Assembly: GCA_937959395.1 (NCBI GenBank)
Contig: CALGLR010000067.1
Location: 1 to 40,091 of the forward strand
DNA: 40,091 nucleotides
Direction: 5' to 3'
DNA from: an uncultured Flavobacteriaceae bacterium
GTDB lineage: Bacteria > Bacteroidota > Bacteroidia > Flavobacteriales > Flavobacteriaceae
The notes under the pieces: model-generated
What the model was told of the DNA's origin: nothing
Databases searched by the model: none
Seen by the model: the letters and a program-made list of their open reading frames with translations, nothing else
Made by a program: the position numbers and the translations under genes
Part shown: positions 17,449 to 25,569 of the stretch, piece after piece
How positions within the stretch are numbered: the stretch's first letter is position 1
How the letters are laid out: each line of letters begins with the position of its first letter

Positions 17449-18189
17449 ATGTTTTTCCAATTACGCCTACCTCTGGTTTCGGGAGAAGTAATTATGTTTA
17501 GTATGGAGCATATTATCCCTCTCATTTTGTGTATTGTACTCGGGAGTATAGTAATCACTTATGCAAAGCAAAAGCTTGATGATGAACAACAAAAAACGTT
17601 GTTTAGCCGCTTAGGTTGGTTTGTATGTCTTAGTGTAGTTGCATTCCATGTTAATTTAGCACTATCTGGAAATTATGATATAAAAGGGGACTTACCTCTT
17701 TATTTATGTAGTTTTATGGCGATTCTTATTCCTGTTTTTACTTCAACTAGAAAATACTGGCTTTTTGAAATATTTGTATTTTGGATTATTGCAGGGACTA
17801 CTCAAGGTATTATAACACCAGATGTAGGTGGTTCTTATCCTGATTTAGAGTATTTTAGATATTGGATAGTACATTTAGGACTTTACATAATAATATTTTA
17901 TGCGATTATAGTTTTTAAAATGAGACCTAAATTTGCGAGTGTCTTTAAAGCTGTTGTAGCGATACAGTTTTATATTATATTGATGGCTTTTGTAAATTAT
18001 TTTCTAGATTCAAACTATTCATATTTAAATCATAAACCAGTATCAGCTTCAATTTTAGATTATTTTGGAGAATGGCCAACATATCTCATTATTGTTGAGT
18101 TATTGGTAATACCATATTTTTTATTAATTTATTTCTTCTTTTATATAAGTCGTAAAAAAAGAATAAATCAAATTAGAAAAGCTTATTAG
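17449..18189 (+). CDS. TIGR02206-type integral membrane protein
   Basis: Polytopic inner-membrane protein of 246 residues with about seven hydrophobic segments (HIIPLILCIVLGSIVITYA, WFVCLSVVAFHVNLAL, YLCSFMAILIPVF, IFVFWIIAGTTQGIITPD, LGLYIIIFYAIIVF, AIQFYIILMAFVNYF, LIIVELLVIPYFLLIYFFF). The pattern H-x-N-L near residue 63, P-L-Y-L-C and GTTQGIITPD fits the YwaF/TIGR02206 family, whose function is unknown. ATG 17494 (MFSMEHIIPL) is preceded by gggag and may be the true start; 17449 adds 15 residues. The gene has its own promoter. Confidence 0.8.
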   Translation: MFFQLRLPLVSGEVIMFSMEHIIPLILCIVLGSIVITYAKQKLDDEQQKTLFSRLGWFVCLSVVAFHVNLALSGNYDIKGDLPLYLCSFMAILIPVFTSTRKYWLFEIFVFWIIAGTTQGIITPDVGGSYPDLEYFRYWIVHLGLYIIIFYAIIVFKMRPKFASVFKAVVAIQFYIILMAFVNYFLDSNYSYLNHKPVSASILDYFGEWPTYLIIVELLVIPYFLLIYFFFYISRKKRINQIRKAY

Positions 18190-18194
18190 ATCTA

Positions 18195-18623
18195 CTATTT
18201 AGCAAAAAGCTGTTTAGGATCTTTAAATGCTTTAAATTCAAGTGCATTACCAGATGGGTCTTCAAAAAACATGGTGATTTGTTCCCCTATTAAACCTTCA
18301 AATCGAATATAAGGTTCAATGATAAAAGCTATATTTTTTGCTTTTAAATTCTCAGAAAAACTTATAAAAACAGGCCAGTCAAGAACAACTCCATAATGGG
18401 GTACAGGAACGTGTTTTCCATCTACAGCATTGTGAGCTTTGTTTGAGTTATCTTCTTTTTCTTTATAATGTATGACTAATTGGTGTCCAAAAAAGTTGAA
18501 ATCTACCCAATGATCACTACTTCTTCCTTCTTCACAATTTAGTACATCTCTGTAAAAAGTCCGACATTCTTCAAGATTGTGAACAGGGATTGCAACGTGA
18601 AAGGGATTAATAGAATGACTCAT
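18195..18623 (-). CDS. VOC-family (glyoxalase/dioxygenase fold) protein
   Basis: Single-domain vicinal-oxygen-chelate protein of 142 residues. Visible features are the first metal-ligand region [23 protein letters not shown] at the N terminus, [16 protein letters not shown] in the middle, and the C-terminal [16 protein letters not shown] with the typical glutamate ligand. The actual reaction is unknown; a dioxygenase or isomerase is possible. It lies 16 bases after the small membrane protein on the same strand, so the two probably share a transcript. It is convergent with the membrane protein at 17449. Confidence 0.88.
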   Translation of the reverse strand: MSHSINPFHVAIPVHNLEECRTFYRDVLNCEEGRSSDHWVDFNFFGHQLVIHYKEKEDNSNKAHNAVDGKHVPVPHYGVVLDWPVFISFSENLKAKNIAFIIEPYIRFEGLIGEQITMFFEDPSGNALEFKAFKDPKQLFAK

Positions 18624-18639
18624 TTTAATAAATTTTGTG

Positions 18640-18819
18640 CTAGGCCTTAGACTTACTGTATTTAAACATTGATATCCCAGCTATAAAGAATACCCCTCCA
18701 AGAATGGTAAGCGACCATGGATTTAATGAAACTATTGGATCTCCAAAAAGACCTAAAACACCAAATACAAGTGCTACCATGCCTACAATTGTTAAAATAA
18801 GAGCTATAATACGTATCAT
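18640..18819 (-). CDS. Small two-helix membrane protein (59 residues)
   Basis: A short gene starting [20 protein letters not shown] and ending in [10 protein letters not shown]. Two hydrophobic helices (residues ~3-25 and ~37-52) are joined by a short loop with [10 protein letters not shown]. The terminal lysines suggest a cytoplasmic C terminus by the positive-inside rule. It precedes the VOC gene by 16 bases on the same strand. No named family recognised; the intact frame, clean start and codon use like its neighbours support it as real. Confidence 0.7.
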   Translation of the reverse strand: MIRIIALILTIVGMVALVFGVLGLFGDPIVSLNPWSLTILGGVFFIAGISMFKYSKSKA

Positions 18820-18990
18820 GAAAATTGATTTATTTAGACAATAAAACTAATGTATTTTTAATAAAAAGTGCAATAAAAGTGATAAATAAGCATTGTTTTT
18901 TTTGCTGATTATAGTAATCTATCTGTTTTTTAGAATTTTAAAGATCTACTTGAAGCTGGGTTTTATGAAGTCGTATTGTTTGTGAAAAAT

Positions 18991-19028
18991 AAAATATCTA
19001 GAAACCTTTTATAGTCGCTAGATATTTT
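18991..19028 (-). terminator. Terminator of the propeller protein
   Basis: Perfect 11-bp inverted repeat (aaaatatctag 18991-19001 and ctagatatttt 19018-19028). On the minus strand it is followed by a T-rich run and lies 25 bases after the stop of the gene at 19054. Confidence 0.7.
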
Positions 19029-19053
19029 ATTTAAGTGAGATAATATAATGTTC

Positions 19054-20535
19054 TTACTGTTTAATGGCTTTGAATGTTTTTGTGTTGCCTCTACTATTTA
19101 TTACTTTTATGAAATAAGTCCCAGCAGAAACTTCTAGATTAATATCTATAATAGATTTATTATAAAAATCTATACTTTCAATTTTTCTTCCTTGAATATC
19201 TAAAATAGTAACATTTAATGATTTTTGAATTTCTTTAAAATCAACAGTTATACTATTAAAAAAGGGATTAGGGTGCAATAAAAGATTTGTATCAAAAATA
19301 TTTTCGTTTGTAGATAATATACTTGAATTTTCATAAGTCCGAACAGCTCCTACAATATCTCCATTTTTTTTGTACTCTGGTGATCCAGCAGCTATAATGT
19401 TTCCATCTGTACTAAAAGCAATAGAGGTACCAAAACGTTCTGGATTATCTATAGGAGGATTAATAATAGCTATTTGTTGTAGTAATGTCCATGAATCTTC
19501 TTGTAAACTCAAAAAATCAATAGTTTGACTGCCATTATCATTATCGGCAGAAGGATCTGCTATGGCTATAATTTTTCCGTTATCTGAAATACCTATGTCT
19601 TGTCCAAGCTCAGAACTCAAACAATACTCACAAGCTGATAATGCATCTCCAATTTGCTCCCATTGACCACCTCTATTTTTATAAATTTCTACATAGCTCA
19701 CAGAATTAAAATTTGGACTTATAGATGCAGCTACAAGTGTTTTCCCATCACCACTAAGTTTTGTGTTACTTCCAAATTGTCCTTCTGGATTTTTGCCAAA
19801 GATGGTATTGCCAGATGGTGTCCAATTGTCATTTTCGAATTTATAAACTTCAACTCTTCCGTTACCAGAAAAAGCTTCTAATGCGCCAATTGCTAATACA
19901 GTTCCATCATTACTTAAGCTAAGTGATTGACCAAAAAAATCATCTACGTTGCCAGCTCCAATATTTTCACCTAATTGTTCCCAATTATCACTATTATTAA
20001 CGTAGACTTGAGTTATGCCTGAGTCTGGGTTTCCGACAGCTAAAATTGAACCATCTGCATTCATACTAATTGCTCTTCCAAATTCACCTCCAGAAATTGT
20101 ATTTGAGATGTCGCTTCCAACTTGTCCCCATGTTCCTTGTACGTTTTTATATACTTGTACTCGCCCTTGAGGAGTGCTATTAGTACTAGAACCATTACGT
20201 ATTCCAATGGCAAGAATACTTCCATCGTTATTGAAACTCATTGAAAAGCCAAAAAAATTACTAACGACTTCTTCATCAAATAATTTTGCGGTTTCAATCC
20301 ATTCATCACCTTGTCTTTCAAAAATAGTAACAGGGTTAGGGATACTGGAGTTTCCAAATCGAAAGGGATCAGCAACGGCTAATACTTTTCCGTCTTTACT
20401 CATTACGATTTCCTCTCCAAACAAGCCGTCTTCAATTTCTCCTTCAATAATGTTACCTGTTTCTACCCATTGCGATTGAGAGAAGTTTTTCTGCGTAATA
20501 ATTAACAGTAGAATTAAAAATAGTTTTTTCATCAT
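19054..20535 (-). CDS. Secreted beta-propeller-like protein with T9SS sorting domain
   Basis: 493 residues with a signal peptide (residues 1-20, ending NFSQ). The body has about seven repeats of 50-60 residues, each with a core like S-x-D-G-x-x-L-A-V/I-G/A (SKDGKVLAVADP, NDGSILAIG, ADGSILAVGNP, NDGTVLAIGA, GDGKTLVAAS, DNGKIIAIADP, TDGNIIAAGSP), consistent with a seven-bladed FG-GAP/integrin-alpha-like propeller. The last ~78 residues (LLLHPNPFFNSITVDF, ILDIQGRKI, GTYFIKVI) are a type A sorting domain for the type IX secretion system, so it should be placed on the surface or released. Start may be the first or second Met. Probably adhesion or binding; ligand unknown. Confidence 0.9.
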   Translation of the reverse strand: MMKKLFLILLLIITQKNFSQSQWVETGNIIEGEIEDGLFGEEIVMSKDGKVLAVADPFRFGNSSIPNPVTIFERQGDEWIETAKLFDEEVVSNFFGFSMSFNNDGSILAIGIRNGSSTNSTPQGRVQVYKNVQGTWGQVGSDISNTISGGEFGRAISMNADGSILAVGNPDSGITQVYVNNSDNWEQLGENIGAGNVDDFFGQSLSLSNDGTVLAIGALEAFSGNGRVEVYKFENDNWTPSGNTIFGKNPEGQFGSNTKLSGDGKTLVAASISPNFNSVSYVEIYKNRGGQWEQIGDALSACEYCLSSELGQDIGISDNGKIIAIADPSADNDNGSQTIDFLSLQEDSWTLLQQIAIINPPIDNPERFGTSIAFSTDGNIIAAGSPEYKKNGDIVGAVRTYENSSILSTNENIFDTNLLLHPNPFFNSITVDFKEIQKSLNVTILDIQGRKIESIDFYNKSIIDINLEVSAGTYFIKVINSRGNTKTFKAIKQ

Positions 20536-20717
20536 TTTAAAATTGATTTAGTTAAGAAGCAAGTAGTACAGGAATAGATTTTAGGAAAGAACAGTAATAA
20601 AAATTCAATATTAGTGAATTTTCAAAATAAAAATGAGTAATTATGAGTTAATTATGAGATAAAGACAGATAATAACAGGTAAAAACAAGTTATTTAAAGG
20701 TTGTAGCATGAGAGATT

Positions 20718-21452
20718 TTAATTCTGCTCTCTTGTTTTTATTGAATCTTCTAAAAGTGCTCGAGTCGTCTCTAATTCTTTTTGCGTAAATTCTCGGTATT
20801 CTCCAATGGGAATATCAAGTTTAATATTCATAATACGAACACGTTTTAAAGTGAGTACTTGATAGTTTAAATATTCACACATACGACGTATTTGACGATT
20901 TAAACCCTGGGTAAGAATTATGGTAAACTCATTAGAACTATTTTTTTTAATGATGCAGGGTTTTGTAACGGTATCTAGAATAGGAATACCATTAGTCATT
21001 CTATCAATAAAAGTTTGAGAAATGGGTTTATCTACGGTAACAACATATTCTTTTTCATGATTATTACTTGCACGAAGAATTTTATTTACGATATCGCCAT
21101 CATTGGTTAAGAAAATTAACCCCTCACTAGGTTTATCTAAACGACCAATAGGAAAAATACGTTTAGGATAATTTATATAATCAATAATATTGTCTTTTTC
21201 AACTCTTGTATCTGTAGTACAAACAATACCTACAGGTTTATTAAAAGCGAGGTATGTGAAATCGGCCTTTTTAGAATCGATAGGTTTGCCATCAACAAAA
21301 ACCTCATCGTCACTTTTTACTTTTGTACCCATTTCTGGGACAACACCATTAATAGTAACACGACCAGCTTCGATTAAACGATCTGCTTCACGTCTGGAAC
21401 AGTATCCCTGCTCACTTAAGTATTTATTAAGCCGTGTTAATTTTTCTTCCAT
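20718..21452 (-). CDS. rluF: 23S rRNA pseudouridine synthase RluF
   Basis: Pseudouridine synthase of the RsuA/RluB/E/F group; RluF modifies U2604 (and tRNA-Tyr) in E. coli. The 244-residue protein has an S4 RNA-binding domain at residues ~6-60 ([21 protein letters not shown]) and a catalytic domain with the nucleophilic Asp in [12 protein letters not shown] near residue 103. The RluF-type features are [14 protein letters not shown] and [15 protein letters not shown] near residues 182-196, followed by RVRIMN. A -7 element ends only 4 bases before ATG. It lies 9 bases after the alpha/beta hydrolase gene. Confidence 0.9.
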   Translation of the reverse strand: MEEKLTRLNKYLSEQGYCSRREADRLIEAGRVTINGVVPEMGTKVKSDDEVFVDGKPIDSKKADFTYLAFNKPVGIVCTTDTRVEKDNIIDYINYPKRIFPIGRLDKPSEGLIFLTNDGDIVNKILRASNNHEKEYVVTVDKPISQTFIDRMTNGIPILDTVTKPCIIKKNSSNEFTIILTQGLNRQIRRMCEYLNYQVLTLKRVRIMNIKLDIPIGEYREFTQKELETTRALLEDSIKTREQN

Positions 21453-21456
21453 TGTG

Positions 21457-21464
21457 CAAATTTA
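21457..21464 (-). promoter_or_regulatory. -7 promoter element of rluF (implies leaderless mRNA)
   Basis: On the minus strand the sequence is TAAATTTG, followed by four bases and then ATG (21452). It overlaps the stop codon region of the upstream hydrolase gene. Transcription would start about at the A of ATG. Confidence 0.5.
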
Positions 21465-22298
21465 CGAATCTTTCTGGTTGATAAACGACACAATTTTATC
21501 ATTTATGCTTTTATCTTTTAGGCCATGACCAAAACCATTAGTCGTAATTAATTTAGCGTTTTTATAGTTAGAAGCTATTAACTTCGCTTCATCATAATTT
21601 ATGATATCATCTTCTCTATCATGAATAATTAAGCCCTTTAAATTGATGTTTTTTACAAATGCCGCAGAAGAAAAATAAGAAGGCTTATGGCCAAAACGTT
21701 TAATAACCACTTGATTTAAACCTTCTTGTATGCGTTTGTTATAGCCAAGCATATTCGTATAACTTTTTAATACATTTGTGAATTCTGAAGGCGCTCCTAA
21801 AAGCACTAATTTTTTAAGATTAGTATTTTGATATTTATGCTGAAAAAAAACAGAAGACATTCCGCCTACTGAATGGCCAATTAATATTTCAGGTTTATAG
21901 TGTTGCGTAACACTATTTATAAATTCACAATATAGTATAGCATCGAATGTGTCACTGCCAGATTTACCATGTGCAGGAGCATCAAGAGATACAATATTAT
22001 AACCTTGCTTATGAAGTGTCTTAATTAATTTTTTCCATCTAAAACTATTGCTTTCCCAGCCGTGAGCTACTAAAATAGTAGCTTTTGGTCCTTCCCAATT
22101 ATAGGTTTGTATGTGTAAATCATTATAGTATAATGATTTTTGTTTTGAGGTAGCAAGAAATTTTGCTTGACGATCGGTTAATCTTCCTTTTCTAGGCGTG
22201 GAGAATAATTTTAAAGTTTTATTGTAAGTGTAATTTGGAGCGAAATAACTTAATGTATTATATGAAAAACCAATAAACCTAACGATATGATTTGTCAT
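21462..22298 (-). CDS. Alpha/beta hydrolase
   Basis: Serine hydrolase of 278 residues, no signal peptide. The oxyanion-hole motif HGW is at 79-81, LDAPAHGKS near 105-113, the nucleophile elbow GHSVGG has Ser143, the acid lies in IIHDREDDI near 223-230, and the histidine in GFGHGL near the C terminus. The general fold is certain; the substrate (ester, lipid, thioester) is not. It is third in a minus-strand run: membrane protein 22663, cupin 22301, this gene, then rluF, with gaps of 2-9 bases or a small overlap. Confidence 0.9.
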   Translation of the reverse strand: MTNHIVRFIGFSYNTLSYFAPNYTYNKTLKLFSTPRKGRLTDRQAKFLATSKQKSLYYNDLHIQTYNWEGPKATILVAHGWESNSFRWKKLIKTLHKQGYNIVSLDAPAHGKSGSDTFDAILYCEFINSVTQHYKPEILIGHSVGGMSSVFFQHKYQNTNLKKLVLLGAPSEFTNVLKSYTNMLGYNKRIQEGLNQVVIKRFGHKPSYFSSAAFVKNINLKGLIIHDREDDIINYDEAKLIASNYKNAKLITTNGFGHGLKDKSINDKIVSFINQKDS

Positions 22299-22300
22299 TA

Positions 22301-22666
22301 CTATTCTCTATTAACAGATTCTATAGAAAAAGCAGGTAAGCATATCGCTAAATATTCGCAGGCTTCCATAAATGGGTTTGAATATTGAACGCGCGTATTT
22401 TTTTCTATCTTAATAGATTCTCCAGCATTTAAAATAACAGTTTCATCATCGATTATAAATTGTTTTTTTCCTTTAATAATATAAGTGTATTCATCAAATT
22501 CTGGAGTTTGAAAAGGTTCACTCCATCCCGCTTGAGCGATCATATGTGCAATACTTAATTGACTATCACCATTGCTAGCGATTCCAAAATGCTCTTCTAT
22601 TAATTTACCATCTGTAGTTGGGACAATAAAAGGGGTATTTTGTTTTGTATATTTCTTAGTGGTCAT
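22301..22666 (-). CDS. Cupin-domain protein
   Basis: Small beta-barrel protein of 121 residues. The cupin pattern is recognisable: EPFQTPEFDEYTYIIKGKKQFIIDDETVILNAGESIKIEKNTRVQYSNP (about residues 53-101), with EFDEY in the first cupin motif and the G-E-S-I-K-I turn. The classic metal histidines of motif 1 are mostly absent, so it may not bind metal. It overlaps the upstream membrane-protein gene by 4 bases and is followed by the hydrolase after 2 bases, so it belongs to one operon. Function unknown. Confidence 0.85.
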   Translation of the reverse strand: MTTKKYTKQNTPFIVPTTDGKLIEEHFGIASNGDSQLSIAHMIAQAGWSEPFQTPEFDEYTYIIKGKKQFIIDDETVILNAGESIKIEKNTRVQYSNPFMEACEYLAICLPAFSIESVNRE

Positions 22667-23070
22667 ATAATTTGTTGAATTTTAGAATCGTATTTCTTTA
22701 ATATTATATTTAGTTCTTCCAAATCATTGCCTTCTATGATGCTAATATCTATAATAAGTTTCTTTTTGTTTTTTGATATTAAAGTAATGCCGTTGGAATC
22801 TCTTTTTATACGTTCTAGGTTATTTAAATCTAATTGTTTTTTTGGAAAGGCTTGTTTTTTAATGTACGAGTTTTTGTAAGCGACATATCCTTGTTTTTTA
22901 TCATAGAAATAAAAGTAAAAAAATAAAATACCGATAGGAAGGTAAAGATACGAAGCCCAATTTTTTTCTTTAACAAATATTAAACTAAAAATCCCCAGAA
23001 TACTCCATAAAAAAGCCATAACAAGATGCATCTTTAGCTTTCTTTTTTTGTATCTGAATATGACTTTCAT
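22663..23070 (-). CDS. Small membrane protein of unknown function
   Basis: 135 residues. Two hydrophobic segments at about 16-33 (LVMAFLWSILGIFSLIFV) and 40-55 (YLYLPIGILFFYFYFY) are followed by a hydrophilic C-terminal half (LDLNNLERIKRDSNGITLISKNKKKLIIDISIIEG) that resembles a PH-like bacterial domain. The stop overlaps the cupin start by 4 bases (ATGA type), which indicates coupling. No named family is claimed. Confidence 0.75.
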   Translation of the reverse strand: MKVIFRYKKRKLKMHLVMAFLWSILGIFSLIFVKEKNWASYLYLPIGILFFYFYFYDKKQGYVAYKNSYIKKQAFPKKQLDLNNLERIKRDSNGITLISKNKKKLIIDISIIEGNDLEELNIILKKYDSKIQQII

Positions 23071-23130
23071 TTATTGAAAAAAGTTTATAGTATTTCACAT
23101 AGTATATGACAAATTATCCAATACATTATG

Positions 23131-23214
23131 AATGTCTGGGAGCGCAGTCGAGACCTTGTTGTTATTGATGCTTTCTATATGTATAGACCTCTCGACTGCG
23201 CTCGAGGAGACATT
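23131..23214. repeat. Palindromic intergenic repeat (gcagtcgag type)
   Basis: Arms aatgtct...gagcgcagtcgag (23131-23152) and ctcgactgcgctc...agacatt (23192-23214) are inverted repeats of each other, with 13-bp and 7-bp exact blocks and a ~30-base spacer. This kind of sequence is common between genes in Flavobacteriaceae (my recollection). It lies just past the stop of the lipoprotein at 23234 and may also end that transcript. Confidence 0.75.
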
Positions 23215-23233
23215 TTACTCACAATAAACTAAT

Positions 23234-23791
23234 TTACCAGCCAATCATAAAATATTTAATTTTAGATTGATCTGGAATTTGAACAGCCTCTATTTTTTTA
23301 CTCATATCAAAACGAAGCTCTGCAGGTAATTCTTCTTTATTTATAGTAAAAAAGAAATTACTATCACTTGTAAATAAAACAACATTCTTTAATGTATTTT
23401 GTATACTAGAAATTTTATACTTGGTTTTAATATCTCCAAAAGTACTATTTATAGTAAGTCCTTTTAATGTTTTATAACGCTCGTCTATAATTTTAATAGA
23501 TTTAATTGTGGATGTACTATCTAAAGCTTCAGTAGGTGTAAGTACTAAAAGACGTTTGCCTCCTTTTTCAAAAATTTCAATATCATTTATACGTCCTAAA
23601 AATTCATCTCCAGCAATGTTTTTTACAATAGAATCATTGATAAAAATAGCTTCTAAATCTTTAACTTGAGTAGAATCTGTTAACTCCCCTATATTATGAT
23701 GAGAAATCAAGAATTTATCAATTTTAGTATTACAAGAAATAAACAGAAATATAGCGCTAAATGCTATTAATCCTTTTTTAATTTGAAGCAT
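23234..23791 (-). CDS. Lipoprotein of unknown function
   Basis: 185 residues with a lipoprotein signal peptide (AIFLFISC, Cys20). The mature part starts NTKIDKFLISHHNIGELTDSTQVKDLEAIF and has a central stretch LKGLTINSTFGDIKTKYKISSIQNTL, the pattern of flavobacterial lipoproteins with an I-G-x-L-T-D-S-T motif. No named family is claimed. It starts 8 bases after the HerA-like gene on the same strand, so the pair is likely cotranscribed, which does not by itself imply a shared function. Confidence 0.82.
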   Translation of the reverse strand: MLQIKKGLIAFSAIFLFISCNTKIDKFLISHHNIGELTDSTQVKDLEAIFINDSIVKNIAGDEFLGRINDIEIFEKGGKRLLVLTPTEALDSTSTIKSIKIIDERYKTLKGLTINSTFGDIKTKYKISSIQNTLKNVVLFTSDSNFFFTINKEELPAELRFDMSKKIEAVQIPDQSKIKYFMIGW

Positions 23792-23798
23792 GTATTTT

Positions 23799-25346
23799 TT
23801 ATTTAATTAATTTTTTTAATATTCCAAAAGCAGCTCTTATAAAAGTAGCACTAGTTAAAACCTTTACTACAGGGTTTTGAGCAGTACTCCTTCTTCTAGT
23901 TGATGTAGATCTTTTAGCTTTTTCTTTTTCTGCTTTCTCCTTCTCTTTTTGTTTTCTTTCTTTTTCCTCTGCTTTTAAATCGGCAGCTTCGGCCTTTTCA
24001 ATTTTTTTATTTAGTAATTCATAGGCACTATCTCTATCAATAGTTTCGCTATATTTTTTAACAAGCTTAGAATTATCTATTAAGTTTTGCAATTCAGAAT
24101 GGGTTAAAATATCCATCCTGCTCATTGGAGCTCTAAGCATTGTAGCAGCTAGAGGAGTAGGGCGTCCTTTCTCATCTAATGCAGAAACTAAAGCTTCTCC
24201 AATTCCTAGAGACGTTAACACCTCGGCAGTATCATAATAATCAGTATCTGGATAGTTTTGAGCGGTTAATTTTATTGCTTTTCTATCTTTAGCTGTAAAC
24301 GCACGTAGGGCATGTTGTATTTTTAAACCCAGCTGACTTAAAACAGATTCTGGAACATCTGTAGGGTTTTGGGTTACAAAGTATAGGCCTATTCCTTTAC
24401 TTCTAATTAATTTTACGATGCTTTCTATTTGATTTAATAATGCTTTAGAAGCTTCATTAAATATTAGATGTGCTTCATCTATAAATAGTATAAGTTCTGG
24501 TTGTCCCGAATCTCCTTGTTCAGGAAATGTCTCATATATCTCTGCCAGTAAACTCAACATAAATGTTGAAAATAGTTTTGGTTTGTCTTGAATATCTGTT
24601 AATCTAATAATATTTATATATCCATTCCCGTTTTTATCCTTTCTAATTAAATCGTCTACTTCAAAGCTTTTTTCTCCAAAAAATAAGTCGCCACCTTGTT
24701 GTTCTATTTCTACAATTTTACGAAGAATAGAACCCGTAGAAGCACTAGATATACGACCATATTCTGCTTCTAATTCTTCTTTCCCTTCTTGAGTAGAGAA
24801 CTGTAATACTTTCTTAAAATCTTTAAGATCTAAAAGCGGTAGCTTATTATCGTCGCAATATTTAAAAATAATAGCTACAATACCAGATTGTGTTTCAGAT
24901 AAATCTAAAATACGAGAAAGTAATACGGGACCAAATTCACTTACAGTGGCTCTTAAACGTACACCATCTTGTTCAGAAAGTGATAAAACTTCTACAGGAA
25001 AACCTTTAGCATTAAAAGGCAGACCAATTTTTTCATGACGTTCATCTATCTTAGCATGTCCAGGACTTGGTTGGGCAATACCACTCAAATCTCCTTTAAT
25101 ATCCATAAGTACTACAGGAATTCCTTTCTCACTTAAGTTTTCGGCCAATACTTGTAGCGTTTTTGTTTTACCTGTACCTGTTGCTCCAGCTATTAAACCA
25201 TGCCTATTCATGGTTTTTAATGGGATCTTTACGAAAGCATCTTTAATGGTTTCGTTGTCAAGTATGGCTGAACCTAAAGTAATAAAATCACCTTTTGTTG
25301 TATTGCCTTCAGTAATATGTTTGAAGAATTCCTCTTTTCTACTCAT
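23799..25346 (-). CDS. HerA-like ATPase (DUF853/YjgR type)
   Basis: 515-residue ATPase of the HerA/FtsK superfamily. Walker A is GATGTGKT at about residues 54-61 (Lys60), a VLMDIKGDLSG strand is near 75-86, Walker B LILFIDEAHLIF is near 286-297, and the sensor region YFVTQNPTDVP is near 321-331. The last ~90 residues form a Lys/Glu-rich coiled coil (AEEKERKQKEKEKAEKEKAKR) and a basic tail. The family (YjgR) has no settled role. It is not next to a NurA nuclease or to defence genes, so a DNA-end-resection or anti-phage role is not supported here. Confidence 0.9.
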   Translation of the reverse strand: MSRKEEFFKHITEGNTTKGDFITLGSAILDNETIKDAFVKIPLKTMNRHGLIAGATGTGKTKTLQVLAENLSEKGIPVVLMDIKGDLSGIAQPSPGHAKIDERHEKIGLPFNAKGFPVEVLSLSEQDGVRLRATVSEFGPVLLSRILDLSETQSGIVAIIFKYCDDNKLPLLDLKDFKKVLQFSTQEGKEELEAEYGRISSASTGSILRKIVEIEQQGGDLFFGEKSFEVDDLIRKDKNGNGYINIIRLTDIQDKPKLFSTFMLSLLAEIYETFPEQGDSGQPELILFIDEAHLIFNEASKALLNQIESIVKLIRSKGIGLYFVTQNPTDVPESVLSQLGLKIQHALRAFTAKDRKAIKLTAQNYPDTDYYDTAEVLTSLGIGEALVSALDEKGRPTPLAATMLRAPMSRMDILTHSELQNLIDNSKLVKKYSETIDRDSAYELLNKKIEKAEAADLKAEEKERKQKEKEKAEKEKAKRSTSTRRRSTAQNPVVKVLTSATFIRAAFGILKKLIK

Positions 25347-25405
25347 TCTAAATATAATTTGCCATAAAAATAGTGTAATTTTAAAGAACTTTAAAAATCA
25401 TTTAA

Positions 25406-25567
25406 TGAACTCGTTTAAACTTTTTCAATTTGCTAAAAAATTGCCCTTTAGTTTCTAATTTTATCCTTTTTTTCATTCCGTAGCGATGCTATGCAACTCA
25501 AAAAAGTTGTCAATTAAACCCAAAATGACTAATTTTCGCTTAAATCTAAAAAGTTTAAGCGAGTTCA
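25406..25567 (+). repeat. Palindromic ~161-bp element, copy B
   Basis: Ends tgaactcgtttaaactttt and its near-perfect complement (one mismatch). The core tccgtagcgatgctatgc is shared with copies A and C. It ends 2 bases before the RidA-like ATG, so it forms that gene's whole 5' leader if transcribed. Confidence 0.88.
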
Positions 25568-25569
25568 AT

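Noticed and set aside
23799-25346. HerA-based anti-phage defence system
   Set aside because: No nuclease, SIR2, DUF4297 or NurA partner is adjacent; the neighbours are a lipoprotein and a repeat.
25486-25569. Upstream start for the RidA-like gene
   Set aside because: These 28 codons lie in palindromic element copy B and would bury the lipoprotein signal; ATG 25570 fits far better.
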